Shown here piece after piece: positions 6,096 to 11,368 of a stretch of DNA of 32,736 bases. The position numbers and the translations under genes are program-made. The stretch is from a virus: positions 1-32,736 of IMG/VR virus record IMGVR_UViG_3300013118_000326, one strand, 5' to 3'. Position 1 is the stretch's first letter. Every line of letters begins with the position of its first letter. Under the pieces are notes generated by a model. That model made no database searches, was not told the origin of the DNA, and saw only the letters and a list, made by a program, of their open reading frames with translations.

Positions 6096-6114
6096 CTCCC
6101 CGCACTCTGCGGGG
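6096..6114 (-). other. 8-bp hairpin just after the tRNA-like fold
   Basis: TCCCCGCA (6096-6103) and TGCGGGGA (6107-6114) form a perfect stem with a 3-base loop. It lies 6 bases 3' of the tRNA-like acceptor end. There is no T-tract, so it may protect or bound the RNA rather than end it. Confidence 0.5.
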
Positions 6115-6120
6115 ATCGGT

Positions 6121-6197
6121 GCGCGAGGAGAGACTTGCACTCCCCCGCCTCCGCGCTGTAACCGGAGACGCCTGCCCGCCGCGAGCGGGCCTCGCGC
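6121..6197 (-). ncRNA. tRNA-like RNA, 77 nt, noncanonical cloverleaf
   Basis: On the minus strand, 77 bases fold into a cloverleaf-sized shape. The 7-bp acceptor stem is GCGCGAG with CTCGCGC, followed by ACCG in place of ACCA. The T-arm is a 5-bp stem with a 7-base loop TGCAAGT, next to the acceptor as in a real tRNA. The middle arm is a 6-8 bp stem with a 9-base loop GTTACAGCG instead of 7, so no anticodon is certain. The D-arm has a 4-6 bp stem but only a 5-base loop and lacks the GG pair. It is not a normal elongator tRNA; it may be a degenerate tRNA or a mimic. Confidence 0.5.
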
Positions 6198-6257
6198 AGA
6201 AAAGGCGAGCCGCACACCGGCCCGCCTCCAGGTACTAACGAACACGAACCATTGAAT

Positions 6258-6298
6258 GAAAAGACCGGGCCTGTCCCCGCCAGCGAGGGAAACGGCCC
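6258..6298 (-). terminator. Possible terminator after the Gp157-like gene
   Basis: On the minus strand GGGCC (6298-6294) pairs with GGCCC (6271-6267), with an inner TCCC/GGGA pairing, followed by GGTCTTTTC (6266-6258). It lies about 37 bases past the stop of the Gp157-like gene. The T-tract is broken, so I hold this as moderate. Confidence 0.42.
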
Positions 6299-6334
6299 AT
6301 TGTGATTGTCTCCATGCTGGCTAGCTGATGCACC

Positions 6335-6829
6335 TCAGCGTATCCTCACGGACTGCCCCTGCACGAGCTCCGCGCCAGGGACTTTCGCGCCATCCTTGAG
6401 CGCGGCAATGATCGACTTCTTGTCGGGCTCGAACTTCGCTGGGATCTCGCGGATGAAGTCCTCGGGGAGCGCCGACTGGTCGAGGACGTTGCAGCTTGCG
6501 GGGTTGTTCTGAAGGCGCACCTTCAGGATCTCCCCCTCCACGACCTCCCGCTTGGCGCGCATCATCTGATGTTTAATGTATTCCTTGAGCCAGCGGGCTT
6601 GGCCGTCGCAGGCCCGTGCCCGCTTCGCTAGCCTGTCGGCCTCGGCCTTGATTGCGTCCCGCTCCGCCTCTCGAGCGCGTACGAGCTTCGCCACGTTCTC
6701 GACCTTCGCCGCGAAGTCCTCTTGGATCTCGTCCAAAGCCTTCTCGGAATCCTCGTCAAGCACACCCTCGCTGGCCTCCACGGCCAGGAGCAGGGCCTGA
6801 TACTCGTCTGCTAGTTTGTAGAGCTGCAT
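6335..6829 (-). CDS. Siphovirus Gp157-family protein, 164 aa
   Basis: The sequence begins MQLYKLADEYQALL and continues as long charged helices to about residue 95 (EIQEDFAAKVENVAKLVRAREAERDAIKAEADRL), then WLKEYIKHQM, and a C-terminal strand region with LQNNPASCNVLD and PEDFIREIP. This architecture and the usual length near 160 residues are those of the Gp157 family (first linked to phage-resistance in Streptococcus thermophilus). In phage operons it sits beside single-strand annealing genes, as here, and is often called a host-nuclease inhibitor-like protein. ATG at 6829 has GGAGGG at good spacing; the upstream frame is not convincing. Confidence 0.85.
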   Translation of the reverse strand: MQLYKLADEYQALLLAVEASEGVLDEDSEKALDEIQEDFAAKVENVAKLVRAREAERDAIKAEADRLAKRARACDGQARWLKEYIKHQMMRAKREVVEGEILKVRLQNNPASCNVLDQSALPEDFIREIPAKFEPDKKSIIAALKDGAKVPGAELVQGQSVRIR

Positions 6830-6839
6830 GGCTTCCCTC

Positions 6840-7049
6840 CTATTGCCATCTGTCGGTGCGGTCGCCCTCGTCGATGGGCTCCGCCGTGATGAGCATCCAC
6901 ACACCCGACGCGAGGAGGATCCCTATCCACGCGGCGGCGAACTTCGCGCCCCACGTCACGACACCCCAGCGCCATACGAGGACGCAGAAAGCGACGGCGG
7001 CAGTCCAGGCCAGCGCAGTGCCGATGCCGTCAATCATCCTGTCGAACAT
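6840..7049 (-). CDS. Small membrane protein, 69 aa, two TM segments
   Basis: Two hydrophobic segments are clear: about residues 10-28 (TALAWTAAVAFCVLVW) and 33-55 (WGAKFAAAWIGILLASGVWMLI), with a charged C-terminus. ATG at 7049 follows GGAGG at six bases and lies inside the end of the preceding 52-aa gene, overlapping 20 bases. Function is unknown; early two-TM proteins in phages are often exclusion or host-takeover factors, which is inference. Confidence 0.7.
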   Translation of the reverse strand: MFDRMIDGIGTALAWTAAVAFCVLVWRWGVVTWGAKFAAAWIGILLASGVWMLITAEPIDEGDRTDRWQ

Positions 7050-7188
7050 CTCCCGCCTCCTCCCGCGCCTGCTCGTCTCGTGCGTTCGCCAAGGCCTCGT
7101 CGATGAGCTGGAAGCCTCTGTTCATCTGCTCGAGCATGAAAAAGTCTCCCAGGGCCTCGGGGCTGATGACGTGCTTGCGTTCTTTCAT
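7030..7188 (-). CDS. Hypothetical protein, 52 aa
   Basis: ATG at 7188 has one of the best ribosome sites in the region, AGGAGG six bases upstream, and follows the ERF-like stop (7199) by 10 bases. The product begins MKERKHVISPEALG and is helical and acidic (LIDEALANARDEQAREE). No family recognised. Its end overlaps the next membrane-protein gene by 20 bases. Short length is the only reason to doubt it. Confidence 0.65.
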   Translation of the reverse strand: MKERKHVISPEALGDFFMLEQMNRGFQLIDEALANARDEQAREEAGDVRQDD

Positions 7189-7198
7189 CGCTCACCTC

Positions 7199-8023
7199 CT
7201 AGAAGGGTAGGTCGTCCTCTTCGTCGCGGTATGCTGCGGGGTGATCTGCGGGCGGGCCATCCGCCTCGCTAGGACTGGACTCGCGGGAGACTTCCTGCGT
7301 TGCCGCGTTGGCGAGCTTGCCCCTGCGGGCGAGTTCCTGCGTGGCGCAGTTGATGACGTGCTGATTCTCGGCGGCGTACTGCTCGTGATTGGGGTCTACG
7401 TTGTCGATGATCCAGGAGAGGTATCCCTTCTCGATGTCCTTCCAGGGTGTGCCCTTGTGCTTCTTCCCGAAGCGGCACGGCTGCGAGCCGTCCCACGAGG
7501 AAGGAGCCGGAGCGGGGGATGGAGCACTGCTGCTCGGCCCCCCCGCCTCAGCGCCTCGGGGGGGTGAGTCCCCTGCGGTGTGCTGCGCATTCGCGTGTTC
7601 GTTGTCGGGCTCGCTGGATTCCAGCATGAAGGCTTTCAGATTCGCCATCTTGAAGAGATAGCTGGACGCCTTCCCCGGCCCCTTGTCGCCTCCATCATCG
7701 CCAAGCCCGAGGGCGGGGACTTCCACGAAGTCTTTCGGGGAGTCCACGTTGATATAGCGGATTCCGCCGGCGATGAGCGTACGGTTGCCGTTCACGCTGA
7801 ATTCACCGAAGTAGAGCTGCGGGTAGATGCCATGCCTCACCATGAGCGGGTGAAGCAGCGCGGCCACGTCATCATGGCTCACGAAACTGTATGTGAACTC
7901 GCCGCCGGACTTCATCCGCACGCGGGCGGTGTCGGCCTTGGCAACCGACTCCACGTCCGCCATAACGGCGAGCATCCGCTGGTGGATGTTGGGACTCTGG
8001 TGGATGTTGGGACTCTCAGGCAT
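7199..8023 (-). CDS. erf: ERF-family single-strand annealing protein, 274 aa, with SSB-like tail
   Basis: The N-terminal half (MLAVMADVESVAKADTARV, then the SFVSHDDVAALLHPLMVRHGI region, then a strand with RTLIAGGIRYINV and SSYLFKMANLKAFML) matches ERF-type recombinases that bind and anneal single-stranded DNA. A low-complexity Ser/Pro/Ala linker follows, then a short FGKKHKGTPWKDI..GYLSWII module as seen in exonuclease X tails and DUF3820 proteins. The last residues are DEEDDLPF, very like the SSB acidic tip that recruits partner proteins. ATG at 8023 has GGAGG at six bases; ATG at 8038 lacks it. An 18-base tandem repeat near the start duplicates SPNIHQ. Confidence 0.88.
   Translation of the reverse strand: MPESPNIHQSPNIHQRMLAVMADVESVAKADTARVRMKSGGEFTYSFVSHDDVAALLHPLMVRHGIYPQLYFGEFSVNGNRTLIAGGIRYINVDSPKDFVEVPALGLGDDGGDKGPGKASSYLFKMANLKAFMLESSEPDNEHANAQHTAGDSPPRGAEAGGPSSSAPSPAPAPSSWDGSQPCRFGKKHKGTPWKDIEKGYLSWIIDNVDPNHEQYAAENQHVINCATQELARRGKLANAATQEVSRESSPSEADGPPADHPAAYRDEEDDLPF
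7981..8016 (-). repeat. Tandem 18-base repeat in the ERF-like gene
   Basis: Two perfect copies (7981-7998 and 7999-8016) encode a duplicated SPNIHQ at residues 4-15. A recent slippage or an expansion of a flexible N-terminus would explain it. Confidence 0.9.
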
Positions 8024-8036
8024 TGGCAACCTCCTC
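8015..8036 (-). repeat. Ribosome-site repeat, copy A (pairs with 8396-8417)
   Basis: Twenty-one of 22 bases match 8396-8417. On the minus strand both read GAGGAGGTTGCCAATG, that is a strong ribosome site and ATG. Here it starts the ERF-like gene. Confidence 0.85.
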
Positions 8037-8289
8037 AAGCGGACCGGGCAGCAAACTCGTCGATGATGAAATGCTCATATACGTCGCCCCGGCCTTTGGG
8101 GTTAGCGTAGTACCAGGATCCCGAGGACTTGCATGGGCCGGCTGCTGATTCTTGCAGGATCCAGCCGTCGCAGCATTCGCGGCGAACTAGGTCGTGGATG
8201 TTCTCTGCCTCAGCCACCCAGCAGTCATCGCTGCGGGGCGGCGCATCGCTGAGGTGGTGAGACTCGTAGAAAATCCGGTAGCGTTTCAT
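8035..8289 (-). CDS. Hypothetical protein, 84 aa
   Basis: ATG at 8289 has GGGAGG at about seven bases. The product starts MKRYRIFYESHHLS and is Trp/Tyr- and Cys-containing (CWVAEAENIHDLVRRECCDGW, then GSWYYANPKGRGD), with two or three strands and a helix. No family recognised. It lies 11 bases upstream of the ERF-like start, so it is probably cotranscribed and early. Confidence 0.65.
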   Translation of the reverse strand: MKRYRIFYESHHLSDAPPRSDDCWVAEAENIHDLVRRECCDGWILQESAAGPCKSSGSWYYANPKGRGDVYEHFIIDEFAARSA

Positions 8290-8292
8290 GGG

Positions 8293-8373
8293 CTATTCCT
8301 CCCTCTTAGAGTCTGTAGCCTTGGCGATAGCGGTGTATGCGTCGCCTACGATCGCACCTACTATTTCTGCCAT
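8293..8373 (-). CDS. Micro-ORF, 26 aa
   Basis: A 26-codon frame (MAEIVGAIVGDAYT...REE) starts with ATG at 8373 behind AGGGAGGG and ends 3 bases before the ATG of the next gene. Position and ribosome site fit a real small gene, and it would help coupling. Such short frames often are chance, so I give it moderate weight. Confidence 0.45.
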   Translation of the reverse strand: MAEIVGAIVGDAYTAIAKATDSKREE

Positions 8374-8395
8374 TCTATCCCTCCCTGCCGATAGG

Positions 8396-8417
8396 CTCAG
8401 ACATTGGCAACCTCCTC
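8396..8417 (-). repeat. Ribosome-site repeat, copy B (pairs with 8015-8036)
   Basis: This copy lies in the last codons of the excisionase-like gene (EEVANV). It would start only a 9-codon frame, so it looks like a displaced ribosome site left by recombination or duplication. Confidence 0.8.
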
Positions 8418-8606
8418 GCGGTCGCCGCGCGCCCACTCGAAGAAAGCCGCCTCATCAATCAACCACTGCCCGCGCTTCACGGGCTGCGAGCAAACGCGCT
8501 CAAAGCCGTTACGCTTGCGGAGGTCAATCAGCCGCTTAAGGCCCCTGTGCGTGGGCCAGACGTGATAGCGGCTCCATTGTGAGGCAGGGATCATTCGAGT
8601 AGACAC
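8397..8606 (-). CDS. Excisionase-like or other small DNA-binding protein, 69 aa
   Basis: It is the first gene after the leftward promoter and faces the repressor. The sequence has an N-terminal SQW helix, a GLKRLIDLRKRNGF helix, then a strand ending VKRGQWLIDEAAFFEWARGD. This is the pattern of small winged-helix excisionase or AlpA-type proteins, where the last block fixes the wing. Either Xis or a Cro-like regulator is possible. GTG at 8606 follows AAAGGAG by 4 bases; the next ATG (8594) has no ribosome site. Confidence 0.6.
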   Translation of the reverse strand: MSTRMIPASQWSRYHVWPTHRGLKRLIDLRKRNGFERVCSQPVKRGQWLIDEAAFFEWARGDREEVANV

Positions 8607-8630
8607 GCGGCTCCTTTCGTTGTGTGCCCG

Positions 8631-8642
8631 CCACGAGCGTGG
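8631..8642. promoter_or_regulatory. Candidate operator dyad CCACG-AG-CGTGG
   Basis: Perfect 5-base arms over a 2-base centre, extendable to 7 with one wobble. It lies just downstream of the predicted leftward transcription start (about 8648), a usual place for a repressor block. Confidence 0.4.
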
Positions 8643-8654
8643 TGGACATGGAAC

Positions 8655-8682
8655 ACTCTAGCATAGTTTCCGCCACTGTCAA
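8655..8682 (-). promoter_or_regulatory. Early leftward promoter, TTGACA-16-TAGAGT
   Basis: On the minus strand a full consensus -35 TTGACA (8682-8677) is followed after 16 bases by TAGAGT (8660-8655), with an extended TGC before it. The start would be at about 8648, giving a 40-base leader to the excisionase-like GTG. It would drive the whole early operon. Confidence 0.72.
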
Positions 8683-8791
8683 CGCCTATTCGCAATTAAA
8701 GTGAGGCGAACACTATCTTTTGAATACCTCAAGCCACAACGGGTAACAACCAGGAAAAATAAGGGGGAAAAAGAGTGGAAATTTTTTGAAA

Positions 8792-8819
8792 TTGACCCGA
8801 GGGAGACGTACCATATACG
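8792..8819 (+). promoter_or_regulatory. Repressor promoter, TTGACC-16-TATACG
   Basis: On the plus strand TTGACC (8792-8797) and TATACG (8814-8819) are 16 bases apart. Transcription would start at about 8826, where the strong AAGGAGGTGG lies almost at the 5' end of the message. Confidence 0.58.
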
Positions 8820-8869
8820 CTCCCACAAGGAGGTGGAGCCGCCGCCATTCCCCTCGCGGCGCAATCAAT

Positions 8870-9196
8870 ATGGAGCCTTTTGACCGACTTGTGAGGCGAC
8901 TGCTTGCAGAACGCAATTGGAAGCGCAAGGACTTGGCGGAGGCGACGGGGATCCACCCGTCCACGCTCTCGCACATCCTGAGCGGGAAAGTTGCCCCAAG
9001 CTGGCAGTCTGCGAGGAGGATTATGGAAGCACTCGGCATCCAACTGGTTGCTTACCCTCCCGATGGCTCGGGAATGTACGTCGAGCGGGACGAACTCAGG
9101 GCTTACTTGCTTGCCTTGGTGAAGGCCCTGGATGACGGGAAAAGCGGGGGTGTTGTGATGCTCGATGCGAAGAAGCTCAAGGAGCTACTGGAATGA
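8870..9196 (+). CDS. XRE-family repressor or regulator, 108 aa
   Basis: Residues 4-60 form a clear helix-turn-helix of the XRE type: FDRLVRRLLAERN, then RKDLAEATGIHPSTLSHILSGK and SWQSARRIMEALGI. It has no peptidase domain, so it is a short lambda Cro/434-like repressor rather than a LexA-like one. The C-terminal helix (ELRAYLLALVKAL) may dimerise. The ATG at 8870 is 35 bases past the strong AAGGAGGTGG; a 6-bp hairpin between them (CGCCGC with GCGGCG) could bring them close. As the only regulator in the lysogeny block it is the probable prophage repressor. Confidence 0.8.
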   Translation: MEPFDRLVRRLLAERNWKRKDLAEATGIHPSTLSHILSGKVAPSWQSARRIMEALGIQLVAYPPDGSGMYVERDELRAYLLALVKALDDGKSGGVVMLDAKKLKELLE

Positions 9197-9363
9197 TTAG
9201 CTACGTGAAGTGGATAGGGTACATCGTCGCGTACTACGCGCTGGCCCGCCTCATCCTGGAGGCGAGGGCCGCACCGGGGGGCCTCAAGGCGGTGCCCATC
9301 GTGGCGGCGGCGCTTGTGGGGTGGTTCTTGTTATTGCTCCTCACTAGCACCGTCCCGACGTAA
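9193..9363 (+). CDS. Small membrane protein in the lysogeny block, 56 aa
   Basis: ATG at 9193 overlaps the repressor stop by 4 bases (ATGA), so it is translated with the repressor. Two hydrophobic segments span about residues 6-22 (KWIGYIVAYYALARLIL) and 34-51 (VPIVAAALVGWFLLLLLT), with a charged loop between. Being coexpressed with the repressor in the lysogen, it may be a superinfection-exclusion or surface protein. That role is inference. Confidence 0.75.
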   Translation: MISYVKWIGYIVAYYALARLILEARAAPGGLKAVPIVAAALVGWFLLLLLTSTVPT

Positions 9364-9378
9364 CAGGGAAATCATGGT

Positions 9379-9499
9379 CCACTCTTGGGCCACGAAGGAC
9401 TGGTTAAGAGTGGTCGATACCGGGTGCTATGGATTGCAGGGATGTCCTCAAGCTCCTGTCCTCCAGCGCATTCTCGCCCACTCTTAACCTTTCTTAACC
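9379..9499. promoter_or_regulatory. Integrase arm-type repeats of attP
   Basis: GGTTAAGAGTGG (9402-9413) is the exact reverse complement of CCACTCTTAACC (9478-9489). A related CCACTCTT lies at 9379-9386 and a TCTTAACC repeat at 9492-9499, ten bases after the 9482-9489 copy. This pattern of direct and inverted short sites next to the tRNA-like core is that of arm-type binding sites for a tyrosine integrase. Confidence 0.75.
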
Positions 9500-9502
9500 G
9501 TC

Positions 9503-9567
9503 CCGCCAGGGGACTCAAAATCCTCCGGGCTGCGGCCCTTGTGGGTTCGACTCCCACCTCCGGCACC
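9503..9567 (+). other. attP core: 3' half of a tRNA-Leu(CAA)
   Basis: From about 9509 the plus strand holds the 3' part of a tRNA: anticodon stem-loop GGGGA-CTCAAAA-TCCTC (CAA anticodon), a long variable arm with GGGC-TGCG-GCCC (type II, Leu), T-arm GTGGG-TTCGACT-CCCAC, acceptor strand CTCCGGC and ACC. The matching 5' acceptor and D-arm are absent upstream, so it is not a working tRNA gene. On integration it would restore the host gene. Confidence 0.88.
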
Positions 9568-9645
9568 TTTAGATTCAACGACTTACAATCGCGTTAATTC
9601 TGCCTTGAATCTCTCCTTGACAGCCGTGGGCCGCGTGTGGTCCAA

Positions 9646-9673
9646 TTGCAGAAATAGAATCGGGCTTTATAAT
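9646..9673 (+). promoter_or_regulatory. Integrase promoter, TTGCAG-16-TATAAT
   Basis: A perfect TATAAT (9668-9673) with TTGCAG (9646-9651) 16 bases upstream. Transcription would begin near 9680, just before the GTG at 9689. Confidence 0.65.
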
Positions 9674-9688
9674 AGATCGGGGGTAATA

Positions 9689-10714
9689 GTGGGGAGCATA
9701 CAGGAGAGATATAACAGCGATATGAGCCTTAAGTACCGCGCCAGGGTGAGACTTAGAGGACACCCCCACGAGTCCGCGACGTTCGACAGGCTCACCGATG
9801 CGCGGGAGTGGATCAAGGCAACTGAGTCCGCTATTAGGGAGGGCCGCTACTTCCCGTCCCGGAGCTCGATGAAGCACACCCTGGCCGATGCCGTGGAACG
9901 CTACACCCGAGACGTTGCGCCCCGGCGGAAGGGCGCGAAGAAGCGGAGCGCGCAACTGCGATGGTGGGGAGAGAGGCTTGGCCCGCGCCTGCTGGCCGAG
10001 CTCTCCCCCGCCCTCATCGCGGAGGCCCGCGACAGCCTGACGACAGGCCCGGCAACCGCCAACCGCTACCTCGCCGCGATGAGCCATGTCTGCACCGTGG
10101 CCTCGAAGGAGTGGGGATGGATGGAGACGAACCCCGTCCGCAAGGTCGCCCGCCTGCCGGAGCCGCCGGGACGGGTGAGATTCCTGGGCCCCGACGAGCA
10201 GTCGGTCCTCCTGAGTGCTTGTCAGAACCGGAAATCAGGCGCGCTCTACGTAGTCGTATTGCTGGCCCTTTCTACGGGGATGAGGCAAGGGGAAATCCTC
10301 GGCCTCCGCTGGCCGGACGTGGATCTCTCGCGGGGATGGATCTTGCTACATGAGACGAAAAGCGGGGATCGGCGAGGGGTGCCCCTGCGGGGCGCGGCTC
10401 GGGAGAGCTTAGAGAAGTGGGCCAAGGTGCGCCGGCTGGACACGGATAAGGTGTTCCCGCTCAAGAGCATCCGCACGGCCTGGCTTAGATCAGTCGCAGA
10501 GGCGGGCTTACAGGACTTCCGATTCCACGATCTCCGCCATTCAGCAGCCTCTTACATGGCGATGAACGGGGCTTCGGCCACGGAAATCGCAGCCCTGCTT
10601 GGGCACAAGACGTTACAGATGGTCAGGCGCTACGCCCACCTGTCGGATGAGCACCTCGACAAGATCGTGGACGCCATGAATATGGCCTTCATACGGCCCG
10701 GCGGCCCATCCTGA
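9689..10714 (+). CDS. int: Tyrosine-type integrase, 341 aa
   Basis: A site-specific recombinase of the lambda-integrase family. Arm-binding N-domain (YRARVRLRGHPHESATFDR), core-binding helices (about 60-150), and a catalytic domain with R199 (GMRQGEIL), K224, H280 and R283 (FHDLRHS), H306 (LGH) and Y315 (RRYAHLS) from the GTG start. All active residues are present. Start is uncertain: GTG 9689 gives the typical MGSIQER opening and follows GGGGG; ATG 9722 follows AGGAGAG at 13 bases. The longer frame upstream is the tRNA part of attP and not coding. The gene ends convergently with the Cys-rich gene at 10689. Confidence 0.92.
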   Translation: MGSIQERYNSDMSLKYRARVRLRGHPHESATFDRLTDAREWIKATESAIREGRYFPSRSSMKHTLADAVERYTRDVAPRRKGAKKRSAQLRWWGERLGPRLLAELSPALIAEARDSLTTGPATANRYLAAMSHVCTVASKEWGWMETNPVRKVARLPEPPGRVRFLGPDEQSVLLSACQNRKSGALYVVVLLALSTGMRQGEILGLRWPDVDLSRGWILLHETKSGDRRGVPLRGAARESLEKWAKVRRLDTDKVFPLKSIRTAWLRSVAEAGLQDFRFHDLRHSAASYMAMNGASATEIAALLGHKTLQMVRRYAHLSDEHLDKIVDAMNMAFIRPGGPS

Positions 10715-10898
10715 ATCGGTAGAGCGGGCAGGGCGGGCAGCAGCACTCCTTGACATCCGCCAGATTCCCGCCCACGCAGGAAACGCAAAAGGCGCGGATC
10801 GCATCGGCCCGCGCCCCCGTCTTGCGAGCGGCCACCGCCGCCCTCTCAATGTTCCGAACGTGCTGCTTCACGTCACGCTCTGAATAGACCTCCTGCAC
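10689..10898 (-). CDS. Small Cys-rich conserved phage protein, 69 aa
   Basis: The C-terminal part reads CVSCVGGNLADVKECCCPPCPLYRFRMGR. The pattern (C-x2-C-x-GG, then C-x-x-CPLY-x-x-RxG) is typical of a small zinc-binding protein seen at the ends of many phage late operons and usually labelled hypothetical. The N-terminal half is a charged helix. GTG at 10898 follows AAAGGGG. It overlaps the integrase 3' end by 26 bases on the opposite strand. It may be the last gene of the late operon or separately transcribed. Confidence 0.7.
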   Translation of the reverse strand: MQEVYSERDVKQHVRNIERAAVAARKTGARADAIRAFCVSCVGGNLADVKECCCPPCPLYRFRMGRRAV

Positions 10899-10917
10899 CC
10901 TAGCCCCTTTCTAGAGT

Positions 10918-10951
10918 ATGGCGGAGCGGCTCTATGTGCGCTCTCCGCCAT
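10918..10951. other. Inverted repeat between the holin and the Cys-rich gene
   Basis: ATGGCGGAG (10918-10926) pairs with CTCCGCCAT (10943-10951) over 16 bases. There is no T-tract on either strand. It may partly end late transcription or bind a protein. The remainder of 10899-11008 shows no gene. Confidence 0.5.
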
Positions 10952-11008
10952 CTGTATGGCCCGAACGTCACGCAGCAGTATGCGGGCGCCACCCGAGTGG
11001 CTCAAGCC

Positions 11009-11368
11009 CTATTTCTTGCCCTTCTCGTAGGATCTCCCGAGGATCCCCACGCCGAGGATTGCGGCGATCATGTGGAGCAATTCCACGGGGACCGCGATAG
11101 GCGGGGTGTTGGTGAGCGCGGCCTTGCCGAAGATGAACAGCAGTAGGCCGACGAAGGCCAGGCCCGTGATGGGTCGCCAGGTGCGGGTGAGCCAGGATTC
11201 GGATTTCGTCTCCGCCACCATGACGCCGTGCAGACTTTCCATCGCGGAGGCCTTGAGCTTCGCCAGCTCCAGCTCGAAGGCCAGGCGCTCCTCGTCGGAC
11301 GTGAATACCTTGTCTGCCGCCTCACCGACCTTCCCGAAGATCCCGCCGATTGCGTCAAGAACTCCCAT
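11009..11368 (-). CDS. Holin, GTA-type 3-TM family, 119 aa
   Basis: An N-terminal amphipathic part (MGVLDAIGGIFGKVGEAADKVF) and charged helix are followed by ESWLTRTWRPITGLAFVGLLLFIFG, a motif typical of the GTA_holin_3TM family, then a second hydrophobic stretch (LLHMIAAILGVGILGRS). The tail is basic (YEKGKK). Such holins permeabilise the inner membrane to release a muralytic enzyme. ATG at 11368 overlaps the HExxH protein stop by 14 bases. Position at the end of the late operon fits. Confidence 0.82.
   Translation of the reverse strand: MGVLDAIGGIFGKVGEAADKVFTSDEERLAFELELAKLKASAMESLHGVMVAETKSESWLTRTWRPITGLAFVGLLLFIFGKAALTNTPPIAVPVELLHMIAAILGVGILGRSYEKGKK

Larger units (their letters stand above)
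5971..6334 (-). other. Structured non-coding stretch between Gp157-like and replication genes
   Basis: No credible gene is seen in these 364 bases. Reading in the minus direction there are, in order: a GC hairpin with a T-rich tail just after the Gp157 stop (6258-6298), a 77-base tRNA-like fold (6197-6121), an 8-bp hairpin with a 3-base loop (6114-6096), and a GC-rich stem (6027-6020 with 6002-5995) followed by TTT, just before the replication gene. Such density of structure suggests a functional RNA or origin region. Confidence 0.6.
8607..8869. promoter_or_regulatory. Divergent lysis-lysogeny control region
   Basis: This 263-base space carries the promoters of the early operon (minus) and the repressor (plus). 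Besides the promoters listed, it has a dyad at 8631-8642 just past the leftward start, two copies of GAACACT (8651-8657 and 8708-8714), and AGTG-N7-CACT (8700-8714). These are plausible repressor operators. It is AT-richer than the rest of the genome, as expected for such a region. Confidence 0.65.

Noticed and set aside
9503-9567. A functional tRNA-Leu gene
   Set aside because: The 5' acceptor strand, D-arm and first half of the anticodon region cannot be found upstream. Only the 3' half is present, as in attP cores.
9617-9622. TTGACA as -35 of the integrase promoter
   Set aside because: No -10 lies 16-18 bases downstream. The TTGCAG/TATAAT pair at 9646-9673 fits better.
9539-9688. N-terminal extension of the integrase from an ATG at 9539
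   Set aside because: These codons are the tRNA 3' end and the promoter region; the peptide is the usual translation artefact of a tRNA next to an integrase.
10689-10849. ORF 10613-10849 on the minus strand as a gene
   Set aside because: It overlaps the integrase end and the Cys-rich gene in another frame and has no ribosome site.
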